A stretch of 11,625 nt of DNA from positions 1 through 11,625 of the forward strand of contig DGRR01000202.1 in NCBI GenBank assembly GCA_002389995.1, in the 5' to 3' direction. The notes under the pieces are model-generated. The model was not told where the DNA came from and searched no databases. It was given only the letters and a program-made list of their open reading frames with translations. Within the stretch, counting starts at the first letter, position 1; each line of letters opens with the position of its first letter. Positions 1 through 7,052 of this stretch are shown here, piece by piece. The DNA is from Ruminococcus sp. UBA4383. Lineage in GTDB: Bacteria > Bacillota > Clostridia > Oscillospirales > Ruminococcaceae. Position numbers and translations under genes: made by a program.

Positions 1-618
1 TATCATGTATTTGAGGCTCTCAACCTTCCCCCCGACCACCCCGCAAGAGATACTCAGGATACTTTCTATATAGAAGGTACAGATGAAAAAATCCTGCTCC
101 GCACCCAGACTTCTTCCGTTCAGGTTCATGTAATGGAAAACAAAAAGCCCCCCATAAGAATTATCTCCCCCGGACGAGTATTCCGTTCAGATGCTGTTGA
201 TGCAACACATTCACCGCTTTTCCACCAGATAGAGGGACTTGTCGTTGACAAGGGAATAAAAATGAGTGACCTCAAAGGTACTCTTGAAATGCTTATGAAA
301 AAACTCTACGGAAATGACTGCAAACTGCGTTTCCGTCCGCATCATTTCCCGTTCACCGAGCCGAGCTGCGAAGTTGATATAAGCTGTTTCAACTGCGGAG
401 GAAAGGGCTGTTCAATGTGCAAGGACGAGGGATATATAGAACTCCTCGGAGCAGGCATGGTTCACCCGAAAGTCCTCGAAAACTGCGGAATCGACAGCAG
501 TATATATTCAGGATTCGCTTTCGGTCTCGGACTTGAAAGAATGGTAATGGGAAGATATGATATAAATGACCTCAGACTTCTCTATGAAAATGATATAAGA
601 TTTCTGAGTCAGTTCTGA
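1..618 (+). CDS. pheS: Phenylalanine--tRNA ligase alpha subunit, C-terminal part (5' end outside window)
   Basis: This is the catalytic subunit of the class II heterotetrameric phenylalanyl-tRNA synthetase, which charges tRNA-Phe in the cytoplasm. The frame is open from base 1 with no start, giving the last 205 residues; a full PheS is about 340, so roughly the first 135 are missing. Visible landmarks are the DHPARDTQDTFYI segment near residue 12 of the fragment, the FRSDAVDATHSPLFHQIEG region (residues 61-79), class II motif 2 around FRPHHFPFTEPSCEVD (111-126) and motif 3 GFAFGLGLERMVMGRYDI (171-188). A four-cysteine insert, CFNCGGKGCSMC (129-140), is common in Firmicute PheS. The ATG at 133 is internal, not the start, because upstream in-frame residues match PheS. 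A lipoprotein gene, not pheT, follows after 97 bases. A T-box leader, if present, would lie outside the window. Identification is very secure. Confidence 0.97.
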   Translation, partial: YHVFEALNLPPDHPARDTQDTFYIEGTDEKILLRTQTSSVQVHVMENKKPPIRIISPGRVFRSDAVDATHSPLFHQIEGLVVDKGIKMSDLKGTLEMLMKKLYGNDCKLRFRPHHFPFTEPSCEVDISCFNCGGKGCSMCKDEGYIELLGAGMVHPKVLENCGIDSSIYSGFAFGLGLERMVMGRYDINDLRLLYENDIRFLSQF

Positions 619-669
619 TTTGATAATTCATCACAGGAAATGACACAATTTTTGTAAAAGGTGAAAGTA

Positions 670-688
670 TTCTCCCGACAGGGGAGAA
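670..688 (+). other. Intergenic hairpin between pheS and the lipoprotein gene
   Basis: The inverted repeat TTCTCCC (670-676) / GGGAGAA (682-688) encloses a five-base loop, GACAG. No T-run follows on the plus strand (CAGAAAG follows) or on the minus strand, so it does not look like an intrinsic terminator. It lies 27 bases upstream of the lipoprotein start and could be an mRNA processing or stability element in a pheS-lipoprotein-pheT transcript. No convincing -35/-10 pair was found in 619-715. Confidence 0.45.
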
Positions 689-715
689 CAGAAAGAAAAA
701 GTACAAGAGGGATAT

Positions 716-1696
716 ATGAAGAAATTTTTATGTTTTACAATCTGCCTGTCCGTTATTCTTGCATCGACCTCATGCGGTGTCAAAAGCAGTGAACAGGTCG
801 AAAAACAAGCAGAAGCAATTGCTAAGAAAAAATCCGAAAATGTATATGATTTTCAGGGATATGTAAATATTCCGAAAAATGAAAAGTATGCCATGTTACA
901 TTCCCAGCCCGATGAAGAAAGCGATACAGTCGCACATCTCCGCAACGGCGATATAGTTGATATATTTGAATTTTCAGGCGACTGGTTTCTCGTAAAGTCA
1001 GGAAGCTTCGAGGGATATATCAAGGCTGATAAGATACTCCTCGAACAGCCCGTCACAACTATGCTTACATCTGCCGTCACAACAGCGGTTTCTTCATCAG
1101 AAACGGAAACAGTTACCGAACCTGAAACTGCTGTTGTCACAGAACCCGAAACTACTGCCACAGCCGAACCTGAAACTACTGTCCCCGAAACTATTGTGAC
1201 AGTCCCCGAAACTACTCATGCACAGGAGGAAGCTGCCGCAGCTACCGCTGAACCCGTTGTCGTTACGGAAATTGTATATGTTGAAGTTCCCGTAACCCAG
1301 ACAACAACAGAACCCGTACAGACACAGCCGTATTATTACTATGAAGAACCTCAGACATATCAGTACAATAATAATAATAATAGTAGTAGTAATGTATGGA
1401 TACCTGCAATAAACAGCGCATATGTCTACGCACTCCCCTCAGTAAGCGGATACGGATATGATTATTATCTCAATGTAAGCGGAAACTATGATTACTTATA
1501 TGTAACATATGTTACTCAGGGACTTTATACAACCGATACTATACGCTTTGAAACAAATGATATACTCCTTACATCAGGTACGGAATTTTCAGGCATATAT
1601 GCATATGTTGTACCTTACTATAACGGAGAAATCGAGGGAGAAACAGTTTTCAGCTCCTGCGAAACTCCTCTGCCGCAGGATTTCTCACAATATTAA
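716..1696 (+). CDS. Predicted SH3-domain lipoprotein with Thr/Glu/Pro-rich linker and unknown C-terminal domain
   Basis: A 326-residue exported protein of unknown function. A short signal peptide (MKKFLCFTICLSVILASTS) ends at Cys20 with the lipobox-like ASTSC, permissive but not canonical at -3 (Ser), so lipid anchoring is probable, not certain. Residues 45-108 look like a bacterial SH3 domain (GDIVDIFEFSGDWFLVKSGSFEGYIKAD), a fold that often binds cell-wall peptides. Residues 112-205 are a low-complexity linker with repeated TEPET/VPETT units, as in wall-spanning Firmicute proteins. A Tyr-rich stretch (YYYYEEPQTYQY) and an Asn5-Ser3-Asn run follow. Residues 227-326 form a Tyr-rich, probably beta domain I cannot assign. 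The start is supported by AAGAGGG at 705-711. The gene sits between pheS and pheT, only 18 bases before pheT, with no terminator, so it is probably part of that operon. Nothing in it suggests a synthetase function. Confidence 0.85.
   Translation: MKKFLCFTICLSVILASTSCGVKSSEQVEKQAEAIAKKKSENVYDFQGYVNIPKNEKYAMLHSQPDEESDTVAHLRNGDIVDIFEFSGDWFLVKSGSFEGYIKADKILLEQPVTTMLTSAVTTAVSSSETETVTEPETAVVTEPETTATAEPETTVPETIVTVPETTHAQEEAAAATAEPVVVTEIVYVEVPVTQTTTEPVQTQPYYYYEEPQTYQYNNNNNSSSNVWIPAINSAYVYALPSVSGYGYDYYLNVSGNYDYLYVTYVTQGLYTTDTIRFETNDILLTSGTEFSGIYAYVVPYYNGEIEGETVFSSCETPLPQDFSQY
1115..1217 (+). repeat. Degenerate Glu-Pro-Glu-Thr coding repeats in the lipoprotein linker
   Basis: Five imperfect in-frame units encode EPET or VPET, separated by short Ala/Val/Thr spacers; recurrent DNA cores are GAACCTGAAACT and CCCGAAACTACT. 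They cover residues 134-167 and probably form an extended, flexible, acidic wall-spanning linker. Such arrays can change length by slipped or unequal recombination without shifting the frame. Confidence 0.7.
1367..1393 (+). repeat. Trinucleotide microsatellite (AAT)5(AGT)3AAT
   Basis: Nine tandem triplets, in frame, encode Asn5-Ser3-Asn (residues 218-226) at the boundary between the lipoprotein linker and its C-terminal domain. Because the unit is three bases, length changes would lengthen or shorten the hinge without a frameshift. Confidence 0.85.
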
Positions 1697-1714
1697 TGCG
1701 AAAGGAAAAAAGAT

Positions 1715-4168
1715 ATGAATTTATCTATGAAATGGCTCAGGGATTATGTTGATATCAATGTGCCGATAAAGGAATACTGCCATGCTCTCACCATGAGCGG
1801 TTCAAAAGTTGAATGTTATACCCAAGAGGGTAAAAATATAGAAAATGTCGTTGTCGGAAAAATACTCTCAAAAGCTCCGCACGAAAACGCAGATGCTCTT
1901 TTCGTTTGTCAGGTTGAAGTCGGAAAGGATTCCCCTGTACAGATAGTTACCAATGCAAAAAATGTAAAAGAGGGTGACCTCGTTCCCGTTGCGCTTGACG
2001 GAGCTGTTCTTCCCGAAGGCAAGATAAAAAAGTGCAAAATGCGTGGTGTTGAAAGTTTCGGTATGTTCTGCGGACTCGATACACTCGGTCTTACAGCCCA
2101 TGATTTTCCGTATGCAGACCCCGACGGAGTTTTTGTAATCAATGAAGAATGTGAAATCGGTCAGGATATACAGTCAGCTATCGGACTTGATGATGTTTCG
2201 GTTGAATTTGAAATAACTTCAAACCGTCCCGACTGCCTCAGTGTTATCGGACTTGCAAGGGAAACTGCCGCATCATACGGTATACCGCTCAATGTAAAAG
2301 CTCCCGAATACAAGGGCGTTGACGGAAATATCAGCGATATGCTCAAAGTCGATATCCACAATACCGAAAAATGCCAGAGATACTGTGCAGGTATCGTCAA
2401 AAACGTTAAAATTGAACCCTCTCCCAGATGGCTCAGGGAAAGACTTCGTGCAAGCGGTATAAGACCTATAAATAATTTTGTTGATATTACCAACTATGTA
2501 ATGCTTGAATACGGTCAGCCCATGCATGCATTTGATTTGAGATATGTCGAGGGCGCACATATCAACGTGAGAAATGCCGTGAACGGTGAGAAAATAGTAA
2601 CACTTGACGGTGTTGAACGTGAACTTGACGAAAGTATGCTTGTAATTGCCGATGAGAAAAAGCCCGTTGCCGTTGCAGGAATTATGGGCGGTGAATACAG
2701 CGGTATCATGGAGGATACAACTACTGTTGTGTTTGAATCCGCATATTTTGAACCCACTCAGGTAAGACGCACTTCAAAGGCTCTCAGACTTAAATCCGAT
2801 GCTTCCGCAAGATATGAAAAAGGTGTTGACAGACTTATCTCAATGACCTGCTTAAAGAGAGCATTTGAACTCGTTGAACTCCTCGGAGCAGGCGAAGTTT
2901 TGAACACTGTCATAGACTGCGACTATACCGACAAGACACCCGCAACTGTTGATTTCGACAGCAAATGGATAAATGATTTCCTCGGTACTGATATTCCCGA
3001 AGAAAATATGAAGGAATATCTCAGCCGTCTCGGATTTGAAGTAAAGGACGGAAAAGTTATTGCCCCGTCATTCAGAATAGATATTGAATGCAAGGCTGAT
3101 ATTGCCGAAGAAGTCGCAAGAATTTACGGCTATAACGAAATCCCCTCCACTGATTTCAGAGGTGTTGCAAGGGCTGAATATACCGAAGAACAGAAATTTA
3201 TCCGCAGTCTCAGAAATACAGCCGTATCTCTCGGAGGATACGAAATCGCAACATATTCATTCGTATCACCTAAATATTTTGACAAAATCAAGCTCCCCGA
3301 AAACAGCAGGCTCAGAAATACTGTCAAGATAATGAATCCTCTCGGTGAAGATACAAGCGTTATGAGAACTACTTCACTCCCCTCAGTTCTTGATGTTCTC
3401 TCATTCAACTATAACAACAGAAACGAAAAAGCCTGCCTCTTTGAAATTTCAAAGGAATATCTTCCTGTTTCCGAGGAAAAACCCTATATAAACGGTGATA
3501 CTCTCGCAAACAGCGGTGAAAAGAAACATAAATATGAGTATTCACTCCCCGAAGAACCTCAGACACTTGTTATAGGTATGTACGGCGGAGATTCGGATTT
3601 CTATGTACTCAAAGGCATGATTGAACAGATTTTCTCGGAAATGCACATTGAAGGTGTTGAATATGCAAGGGCTGAGGAATGTGACGAATTTGACGAAAAA
3701 TCAGCTTTCCACCCCGGAAGAAGTGCAGTAGCTTTAAAAGACGGAAAAGCCCTCGGAATATTCGGTGAAATTCACCCTGATGTTCAGGAAAATTACGGAA
3801 TCGGCACTAAAACCTATGTCGCAAAACTCAAAATTGACGAGCTTATGAAGGCTTCATGCAGTGAGATAAAATATTCACCGCTACCAAAATTCCCTGCCGC
3901 AACCCGTGACCTCAGCCTTATAGTAGATGATGAAGTGCCCGTTGCTGAACTCGAAAAGGCTATCAGAAAGGCTGTCGGAAAAATCCTCGAAAAAGTTACT
4001 CTCTTTGACGTTTACAAGGGCAAACAGATTGCTGACGGAAAAAAGAGCGTAAGCTACTCCATTACAATGCGTTCGCATGAAGGCACTCTCACAGACGAAC
4101 AGGCTGACAGTGCAGTCAAAAAGGCACTGAAAGCACTCTCTGCAATAGGTGCTGAACTCAGAGCATAA
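1715..4168 (+). CDS. pheT: Phenylalanine--tRNA ligase beta subunit
   Basis: The complete 817-residue beta chain of phenylalanyl-tRNA synthetase, of normal bacterial length (about 800). It partners PheS in the (alpha-beta)2 enzyme, binding tRNA-Phe and hydrolysing mischarged Tyr-tRNA. Domains in order: a short N-terminal segment (MNLSMKWLRDYVD), an EMAP/OB-fold tRNA-binding domain (about 39-148), the B3/B4 editing domain (about 205-380, with the SNRPDCLSVIGLARE lead-in at 169-183 and NNFVDITNYVMLEYGQPMHAFD), the B5 domain (about 405-475) with the acidic DIAEEVARIYGYNEIP segment whose D462, E465 and E466 match the Mg-binding positions, the inactive synthetase-like core (about 490-705), and the C-terminal FDX-ACB anticodon-binding domain (about 722-816, PLPKFPAATRDLSLIVD). 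The start is supported by AAAGGA at 1701-1706. The stop is followed eight bases later by a strong terminator. No truncation or frameshift is seen. Confidence 0.98.
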   Translation: MNLSMKWLRDYVDINVPIKEYCHALTMSGSKVECYTQEGKNIENVVVGKILSKAPHENADALFVCQVEVGKDSPVQIVTNAKNVKEGDLVPVALDGAVLPEGKIKKCKMRGVESFGMFCGLDTLGLTAHDFPYADPDGVFVINEECEIGQDIQSAIGLDDVSVEFEITSNRPDCLSVIGLARETAASYGIPLNVKAPEYKGVDGNISDMLKVDIHNTEKCQRYCAGIVKNVKIEPSPRWLRERLRASGIRPINNFVDITNYVMLEYGQPMHAFDLRYVEGAHINVRNAVNGEKIVTLDGVERELDESMLVIADEKKPVAVAGIMGGEYSGIMEDTTTVVFESAYFEPTQVRRTSKALRLKSDASARYEKGVDRLISMTCLKRAFELVELLGAGEVLNTVIDCDYTDKTPATVDFDSKWINDFLGTDIPEENMKEYLSRLGFEVKDGKVIAPSFRIDIECKADIAEEVARIYGYNEIPSTDFRGVARAEYTEEQKFIRSLRNTAVSLGGYEIATYSFVSPKYFDKIKLPENSRLRNTVKIMNPLGEDTSVMRTTSLPSVLDVLSFNYNNRNEKACLFEISKEYLPVSEEKPYINGDTLANSGEKKHKYEYSLPEEPQTLVIGMYGGDSDFYVLKGMIEQIFSEMHIEGVEYARAEECDEFDEKSAFHPGRSAVALKDGKALGIFGEIHPDVQENYGIGTKTYVAKLKIDELMKASCSEIKYSPLPKFPAATRDLSLIVDDEVPVAELEKAIRKAVGKILEKVTLFDVYKGKQIADGKKSVSYSITMRSHEGTLTDEQADSAVKKALKALSAIGAELRA

Positions 4169-4175
4169 TATATTT

Positions 4176-4206
4176 AAAGCGTTCCCGAAACGGAACGCTT
4201 TTTTAT
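4176..4206 (+). terminator. Intrinsic terminator after pheT
   Basis: A perfect 10-bp stem, AAAGCGTTCC (4176-4185) / GGAACGCTTT (4192-4201), with a CGAAAC loop, runs into a T-tract (4199-4204, then ATT). It starts eight bases after the pheT stop and closes the pheS-lipoprotein-pheT unit. Confidence 0.93.
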
Positions 4207-4236
4207 TAAAAAATCATGGAAATATCGCCTTTATTA

Positions 4237-4265
4237 TTGACATTACAGCGGAAATATGGTATAAT
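4237..4265 (+). promoter_or_regulatory. Consensus sigma-A promoter of the dockerin peptidase gene
   Basis: TTGACA (4237-4242) and TATAAT (4260-4265) both match the consensus exactly and are separated by the optimal 17 bases. The predicted start of transcription near 4272 leaves a leader of about 24 bases. No operator-like repeat is obvious, suggesting strong, perhaps constitutive expression. Confidence 0.88.
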
Positions 4266-4283
4266 GTCCACAATATATGATAC

Positions 4284-4290
4284 AGGAGGG
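4284..4290 (+). promoter_or_regulatory. Ribosome binding site of the dockerin peptidase gene
   Basis: AGGAGGG, complementary to the 3' end of 16S rRNA, lies five bases before the ATG at 4296. It fixes that start and places a signal peptide immediately after it. Confidence 0.85.
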
Positions 4291-4295
4291 CGGTT

Positions 4296-6650
4296 ATGAA
4301 GAAAATATATAAGAGATTTATTTCTGTCGCAAATGCAGTTCTGCTTTCGTTTGCAAATCTTTCAGCAGCAGGTTTTGCAGATGCAGATGATGAAATAATT
4401 GAAAGATATGTGACTGTTGAAAAAAATAATTCATCGGAATACGGAGAATCCGACATCATCTATAAAGATGAAAACGGAAATGAGGTGTATCCGGACCTTA
4501 TCCCCGAATATGGTGAAAGAGCCGCAAAATATCCGTCAGCATATGATTTGCGTGACTATGATAAGGTAACACCCGTAAAAGACCAGTTCTTTTCAGGAAG
4601 CTGCTGGGCATATGCGGCTGTAAGTGCGGCTGAATCAAATCTCCTCATGAAAGGATATGCGGATAATTCCGTTGACATCTCCGAATCGCATCTGATATGG
4701 TTCGGAAACTGTAAGGCGAGTACAAATCCAAATGACTTCCTTTATGCGGACGGTGAAAATAATGGTGTTTCAGGCTATGAACTCGGCGGAAACAATCTGA
4801 CCGCTGTCGAAACCCTTGCAAGGTGGAACGGTATACAGCTTGAAGAAAATGCACCTTCTGTACGGGAAATGCCCGAAATTGACGAGGAACAGAGATACAT
4901 CTCATATTTTCACCTTTTCGGAAATGATATAATCGACCCTTCTGACAAAGATGCGGTCAAGTCCCATATAATGCGAATGGGAGCTTGTATGGCTTCATAT
5001 TATGATGCAGATGAATATTTTTCGGAAAAAAATAATTCGTATTGCTGTAACGAAAAAAACCGTACAAACCATGCAATAAGTATAGTTGGCTGGGACGACA
5101 GTTTCAGCAGGGAAAATTTCATCTCGCCTCCCGAAAAGGACGGCGCATGGCTCTGTAAAAACAGCTGGGGCGATGACTGGGGCGACAACGGATATTTCTA
5201 TCTTTCATACTACGATGTGAACCTTGCGAGAGTTACAACATTTGATATAGAAAATTCTGACAATTATGATATGAATTATCAGTATGACGGAACAATTGCA
5301 CATTACAGATTCTTTGAAAATTCAGGAATTGCAGCGGCAAATGTATTCGCATCAGGGGAAAATGAAAAACTCAGCGCAGTATCTTTCAACACCGTCGATG
5401 CGGATAATCCATATATAATAAGAGTATACATGAATGTTCAGAAAGCAGATGACCCCACAAGCGGTGAACTTGTATGCGAACAAAGAGGAAATATGCCCTA
5501 TGCAGGCTATCATACCGTTGAACTTGACAAACCAATATTTATAAGTGACAGCACATATTTTTCAGTTGTCGTAATGCTTGAAAAAACAGGGTCTATGTTC
5601 TATATGGACGAAAAACCTTCCGGTACGGGAGTATCTTTCTATGCACCGTACTATTCCGATGAAGGCGGTGTAACATCAAAATGGTGGGATTCCTGCCAGA
5701 GAGTAAACAGCAACGTATGCATAAAGGCTTTCACAAACTACGGAATTATTGTAGATGATATAACTTTCCCCGATGAAAATTTCAGAAAATTAGTCTCGGA
5801 AAAATTTGATTCCGACAAAGACAATTTTATTCCTCAAAAATTGCTTGAATCCGCAGAAGAAATATCCGCCGCAGATATGAATATATCAGATTTTACGGGA
5901 ATAGAGTATTTTACAAATCTCAAATCCCTTGATTGCAGCAATAATCCGATAACACAGCTTAATCTCAGCGGTCTGAAACGCATGAAAACTCTTGTCTGCA
6001 AAAACTGCGGTGTAAATCTTGGTGATGTTTCATGTATTGATTTGATTTCATATTTGCCTGATGACAAAAATATATACGATATTACAGGCGGATATGTCAA
6101 CGATAAGCAATTGTTTGTCCTTGAAGGAAATACAATATCCTATAAGTATAACTGCGGAAACGGTCTTAATGCTGAAATTACACTCAGAGCAGAAAGCATA
6201 GAGCATAAAAATATATCCTATGAATCATATAACGACAAATTGCATACATTTATCTGTAATGACTGCGGATATTCAGAATTGCAGAACCATGAACTTACTG
6301 ACTATATGCCTTATGACAAAAAATCACACGCTAAATTCTGCAAACAGTGCGGTTATGTCATAATGTCAGACCATACATTCGGAGAATATACAATTGATGT
6401 AAACGGCATCAAAAGCCGTAAATGTGAAACCTGCGGCTATGAGGAATCAGAACAGATAGCCTTTACAAGAGGCGATATAACAGGCGACAATATAATAGAT
6501 ATATTTGACTTTATACTCCTCAGAAAAGCCGTGACGGACGGCATTGACGGTGAAAGGGAAAATCTTGCCTGCGATTTCAATGCGGACGGAAAAATAAATA
6601 TTTCAGACCTTGTAAGCCTGAATAATTATATCCTCGGAAAAACCATATAA
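4296..6650 (+). CDS. Secreted papain-family (C1A) cysteine peptidase with LRR, CxxC repeats and C-terminal dockerin
   Basis: A 784-residue secreted peptidase, probably docked to a cellulosome. A signal peptide covers about residues 1-29. The C1A catalytic domain (about 79-315) has oxyanion Gln97 (PVKDQFFSGSCWAYA), nucleophile Cys103, His259 (NHAISIVGWDD) and Asn289 (CKNSWGDDWGDNGYF), so the active site looks complete. The Gln97-Cys103 spacing equals papain's, but the papain Cys22 equivalent is Ser100 and no classical I29 propeptide is seen. Residues 330-482 resemble the lectin-like beta domain that follows bacterial C1A peptidases. Residues 485-580 carry short leucine-rich units (ISDFTGIEYFTNLKSLDCSNN). 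Three CxxCGY motifs at 654, 682 and 710 are exactly 28 residues apart. The C-terminal dockerin (725-784) has calcium-loop Asp residues 727, 731, 738 and 760, 764, 771. It has its own promoter and terminator. Substrate is unknown; scaffold-bound protein turnover, defence or processing are all possible. Confidence 0.92.
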   Translation: MKKIYKRFISVANAVLLSFANLSAAGFADADDEIIERYVTVEKNNSSEYGESDIIYKDENGNEVYPDLIPEYGERAAKYPSAYDLRDYDKVTPVKDQFFSGSCWAYAAVSAAESNLLMKGYADNSVDISESHLIWFGNCKASTNPNDFLYADGENNGVSGYELGGNNLTAVETLARWNGIQLEENAPSVREMPEIDEEQRYISYFHLFGNDIIDPSDKDAVKSHIMRMGACMASYYDADEYFSEKNNSYCCNEKNRTNHAISIVGWDDSFSRENFISPPEKDGAWLCKNSWGDDWGDNGYFYLSYYDVNLARVTTFDIENSDNYDMNYQYDGTIAHYRFFENSGIAAANVFASGENEKLSAVSFNTVDADNPYIIRVYMNVQKADDPTSGELVCEQRGNMPYAGYHTVELDKPIFISDSTYFSVVVMLEKTGSMFYMDEKPSGTGVSFYAPYYSDEGGVTSKWWDSCQRVNSNVCIKAFTNYGIIVDDITFPDENFRKLVSEKFDSDKDNFIPQKLLESAEEISAADMNISDFTGIEYFTNLKSLDCSNNPITQLNLSGLKRMKTLVCKNCGVNLGDVSCIDLISYLPDDKNIYDITGGYVNDKQLFVLEGNTISYKYNCGNGLNAEITLRAESIEHKNISYESYNDKLHTFICNDCGYSELQNHELTDYMPYDKKSHAKFCKQCGYVIMSDHTFGEYTIDVNGIKSRKCETCGYEESEQIAFTRGDITGDNIIDIFDFILLRKAVTDGIDGERENLACDFNADGKINISDLVSLNNYILGKTI
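6255..6446 (+). repeat. 28-residue (84-bp) CxxCGY coding repeats in the dockerin peptidase
   Basis: Cysteine pairs CNDCGY (residue 654), CKQCGY (682) and CETCGY (710) recur at an exact 28-residue interval. Each of the first two is followed by a His eleven residues after the first Cys (H665, H693), and another His precedes the first unit (H650). The DNA has diverged, so this is an old repeat, not a recent copy. The pattern resembles the zinc-ribbon-like CxxC/His repeats of secreted Clostridial proteins; metal binding is inferred, not shown. Confidence 0.75.
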
Positions 6651-6652
6651 TT

Positions 6653-6682
6653 AAAGTCCCCTGTTTCGGCAGGGGATTTTTT
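6653..6682 (+). terminator. Intrinsic terminator between convergent genes
   Basis: Stem TCCCCTG (6657-6663) / CAGGGGA (6670-6676), loop TTTCGG, followed by TTTTTT (6677-6682) on the plus strand. It begins just after the peptidase stop. Upstream AAA can pair with part of the T-run, so the element may also serve the minus-strand gene ending at 6681, although the T-tract in that direction (CTTTAATT) is weaker. Confidence 0.9.
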
Positions 6683-7052
6683 ATAATATATTGACAATAT
6701 AAGGCGATTCGCTTTCTTCTATATTTCTGATTATATGTTTGAGTTTTTCGGCAGAAACAAAAATTTCGGCTGAATCAGCAAGACAGGGAAGTTCGGAACA
6801 TATTTCCTCTGCATCATCGAGTTTTTCGCTTCTTATGAGAATACAGGCTTTTTTCCTGAAATTATTCCAGTTTTTTTCGAGTATCACACAGTATTCGTTT
6901 GCACTGTCGGTTTTGTTTTCAACGCATAAATCCTGTATTTCAAAAATACATTCAAGGAGCAGGTCACACTGTTTATTCACCCATATACCCGAAAAAATAC
7001 TTATGCATATGAGTGTTAGAAGTATGCAGGCACTTATTTTAATTCTTGTCAT
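6681..7052 (-). CDS. Small membrane-anchored protein, DUF4363-like
   Basis: A 123-residue protein with one N-terminal hydrophobic segment (about residues 5-25, ISACILLTLICISIFSGIW) after a short basic start. A mainly helical, charged, Cys-containing domain follows, which should lie outside the membrane. Its size, architecture (single TM, then helical EKNWNNFRKKACILIRSEKLDDAEEICSEL region) and position directly after a DUF421 gene match the DUF4363 family of Firmicutes, whose function is unknown. Family assignment is from recall of this pairing and general appearance, so it is moderate. The ATG overlaps the end of the upstream gene by 14 bases, with an AAAAAGGA site at 7060-7067 inside that gene, indicating translational coupling. 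The stop codon overlaps the T-run of the convergent peptidase terminator. The function is probably tied to its DUF421 partner. Confidence 0.8.
   Translation of the reverse strand: MTRIKISACILLTLICISIFSGIWVNKQCDLLLECIFEIQDLCVENKTDSANEYCVILEKNWNNFRKKACILIRSEKLDDAEEICSELPCLADSAEIFVSAEKLKHIIRNIEESESPYIVNIL

Noticed and set aside
619..715. A promoter or T-box leader for the lipoprotein/pheT genes
   Set aside because: TTGATA at 620-625 has no matching -10 at 16-18 bases, and there are no specifier loop or T-box motifs in this short gap.
853..1161. Minus-strand ORF opposite the lipoprotein gene (102 aa, Val/Ser/Thr-rich)
   Set aside because: Its composition is the mirror of the EPET repeat coding region, with no ribosome binding site or family resemblance.
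1115..1217. CRISPR-like or mobile repeat array
   Set aside because: The repeats are short, imperfect, in frame and continuous with a coding linker, with no spacers.
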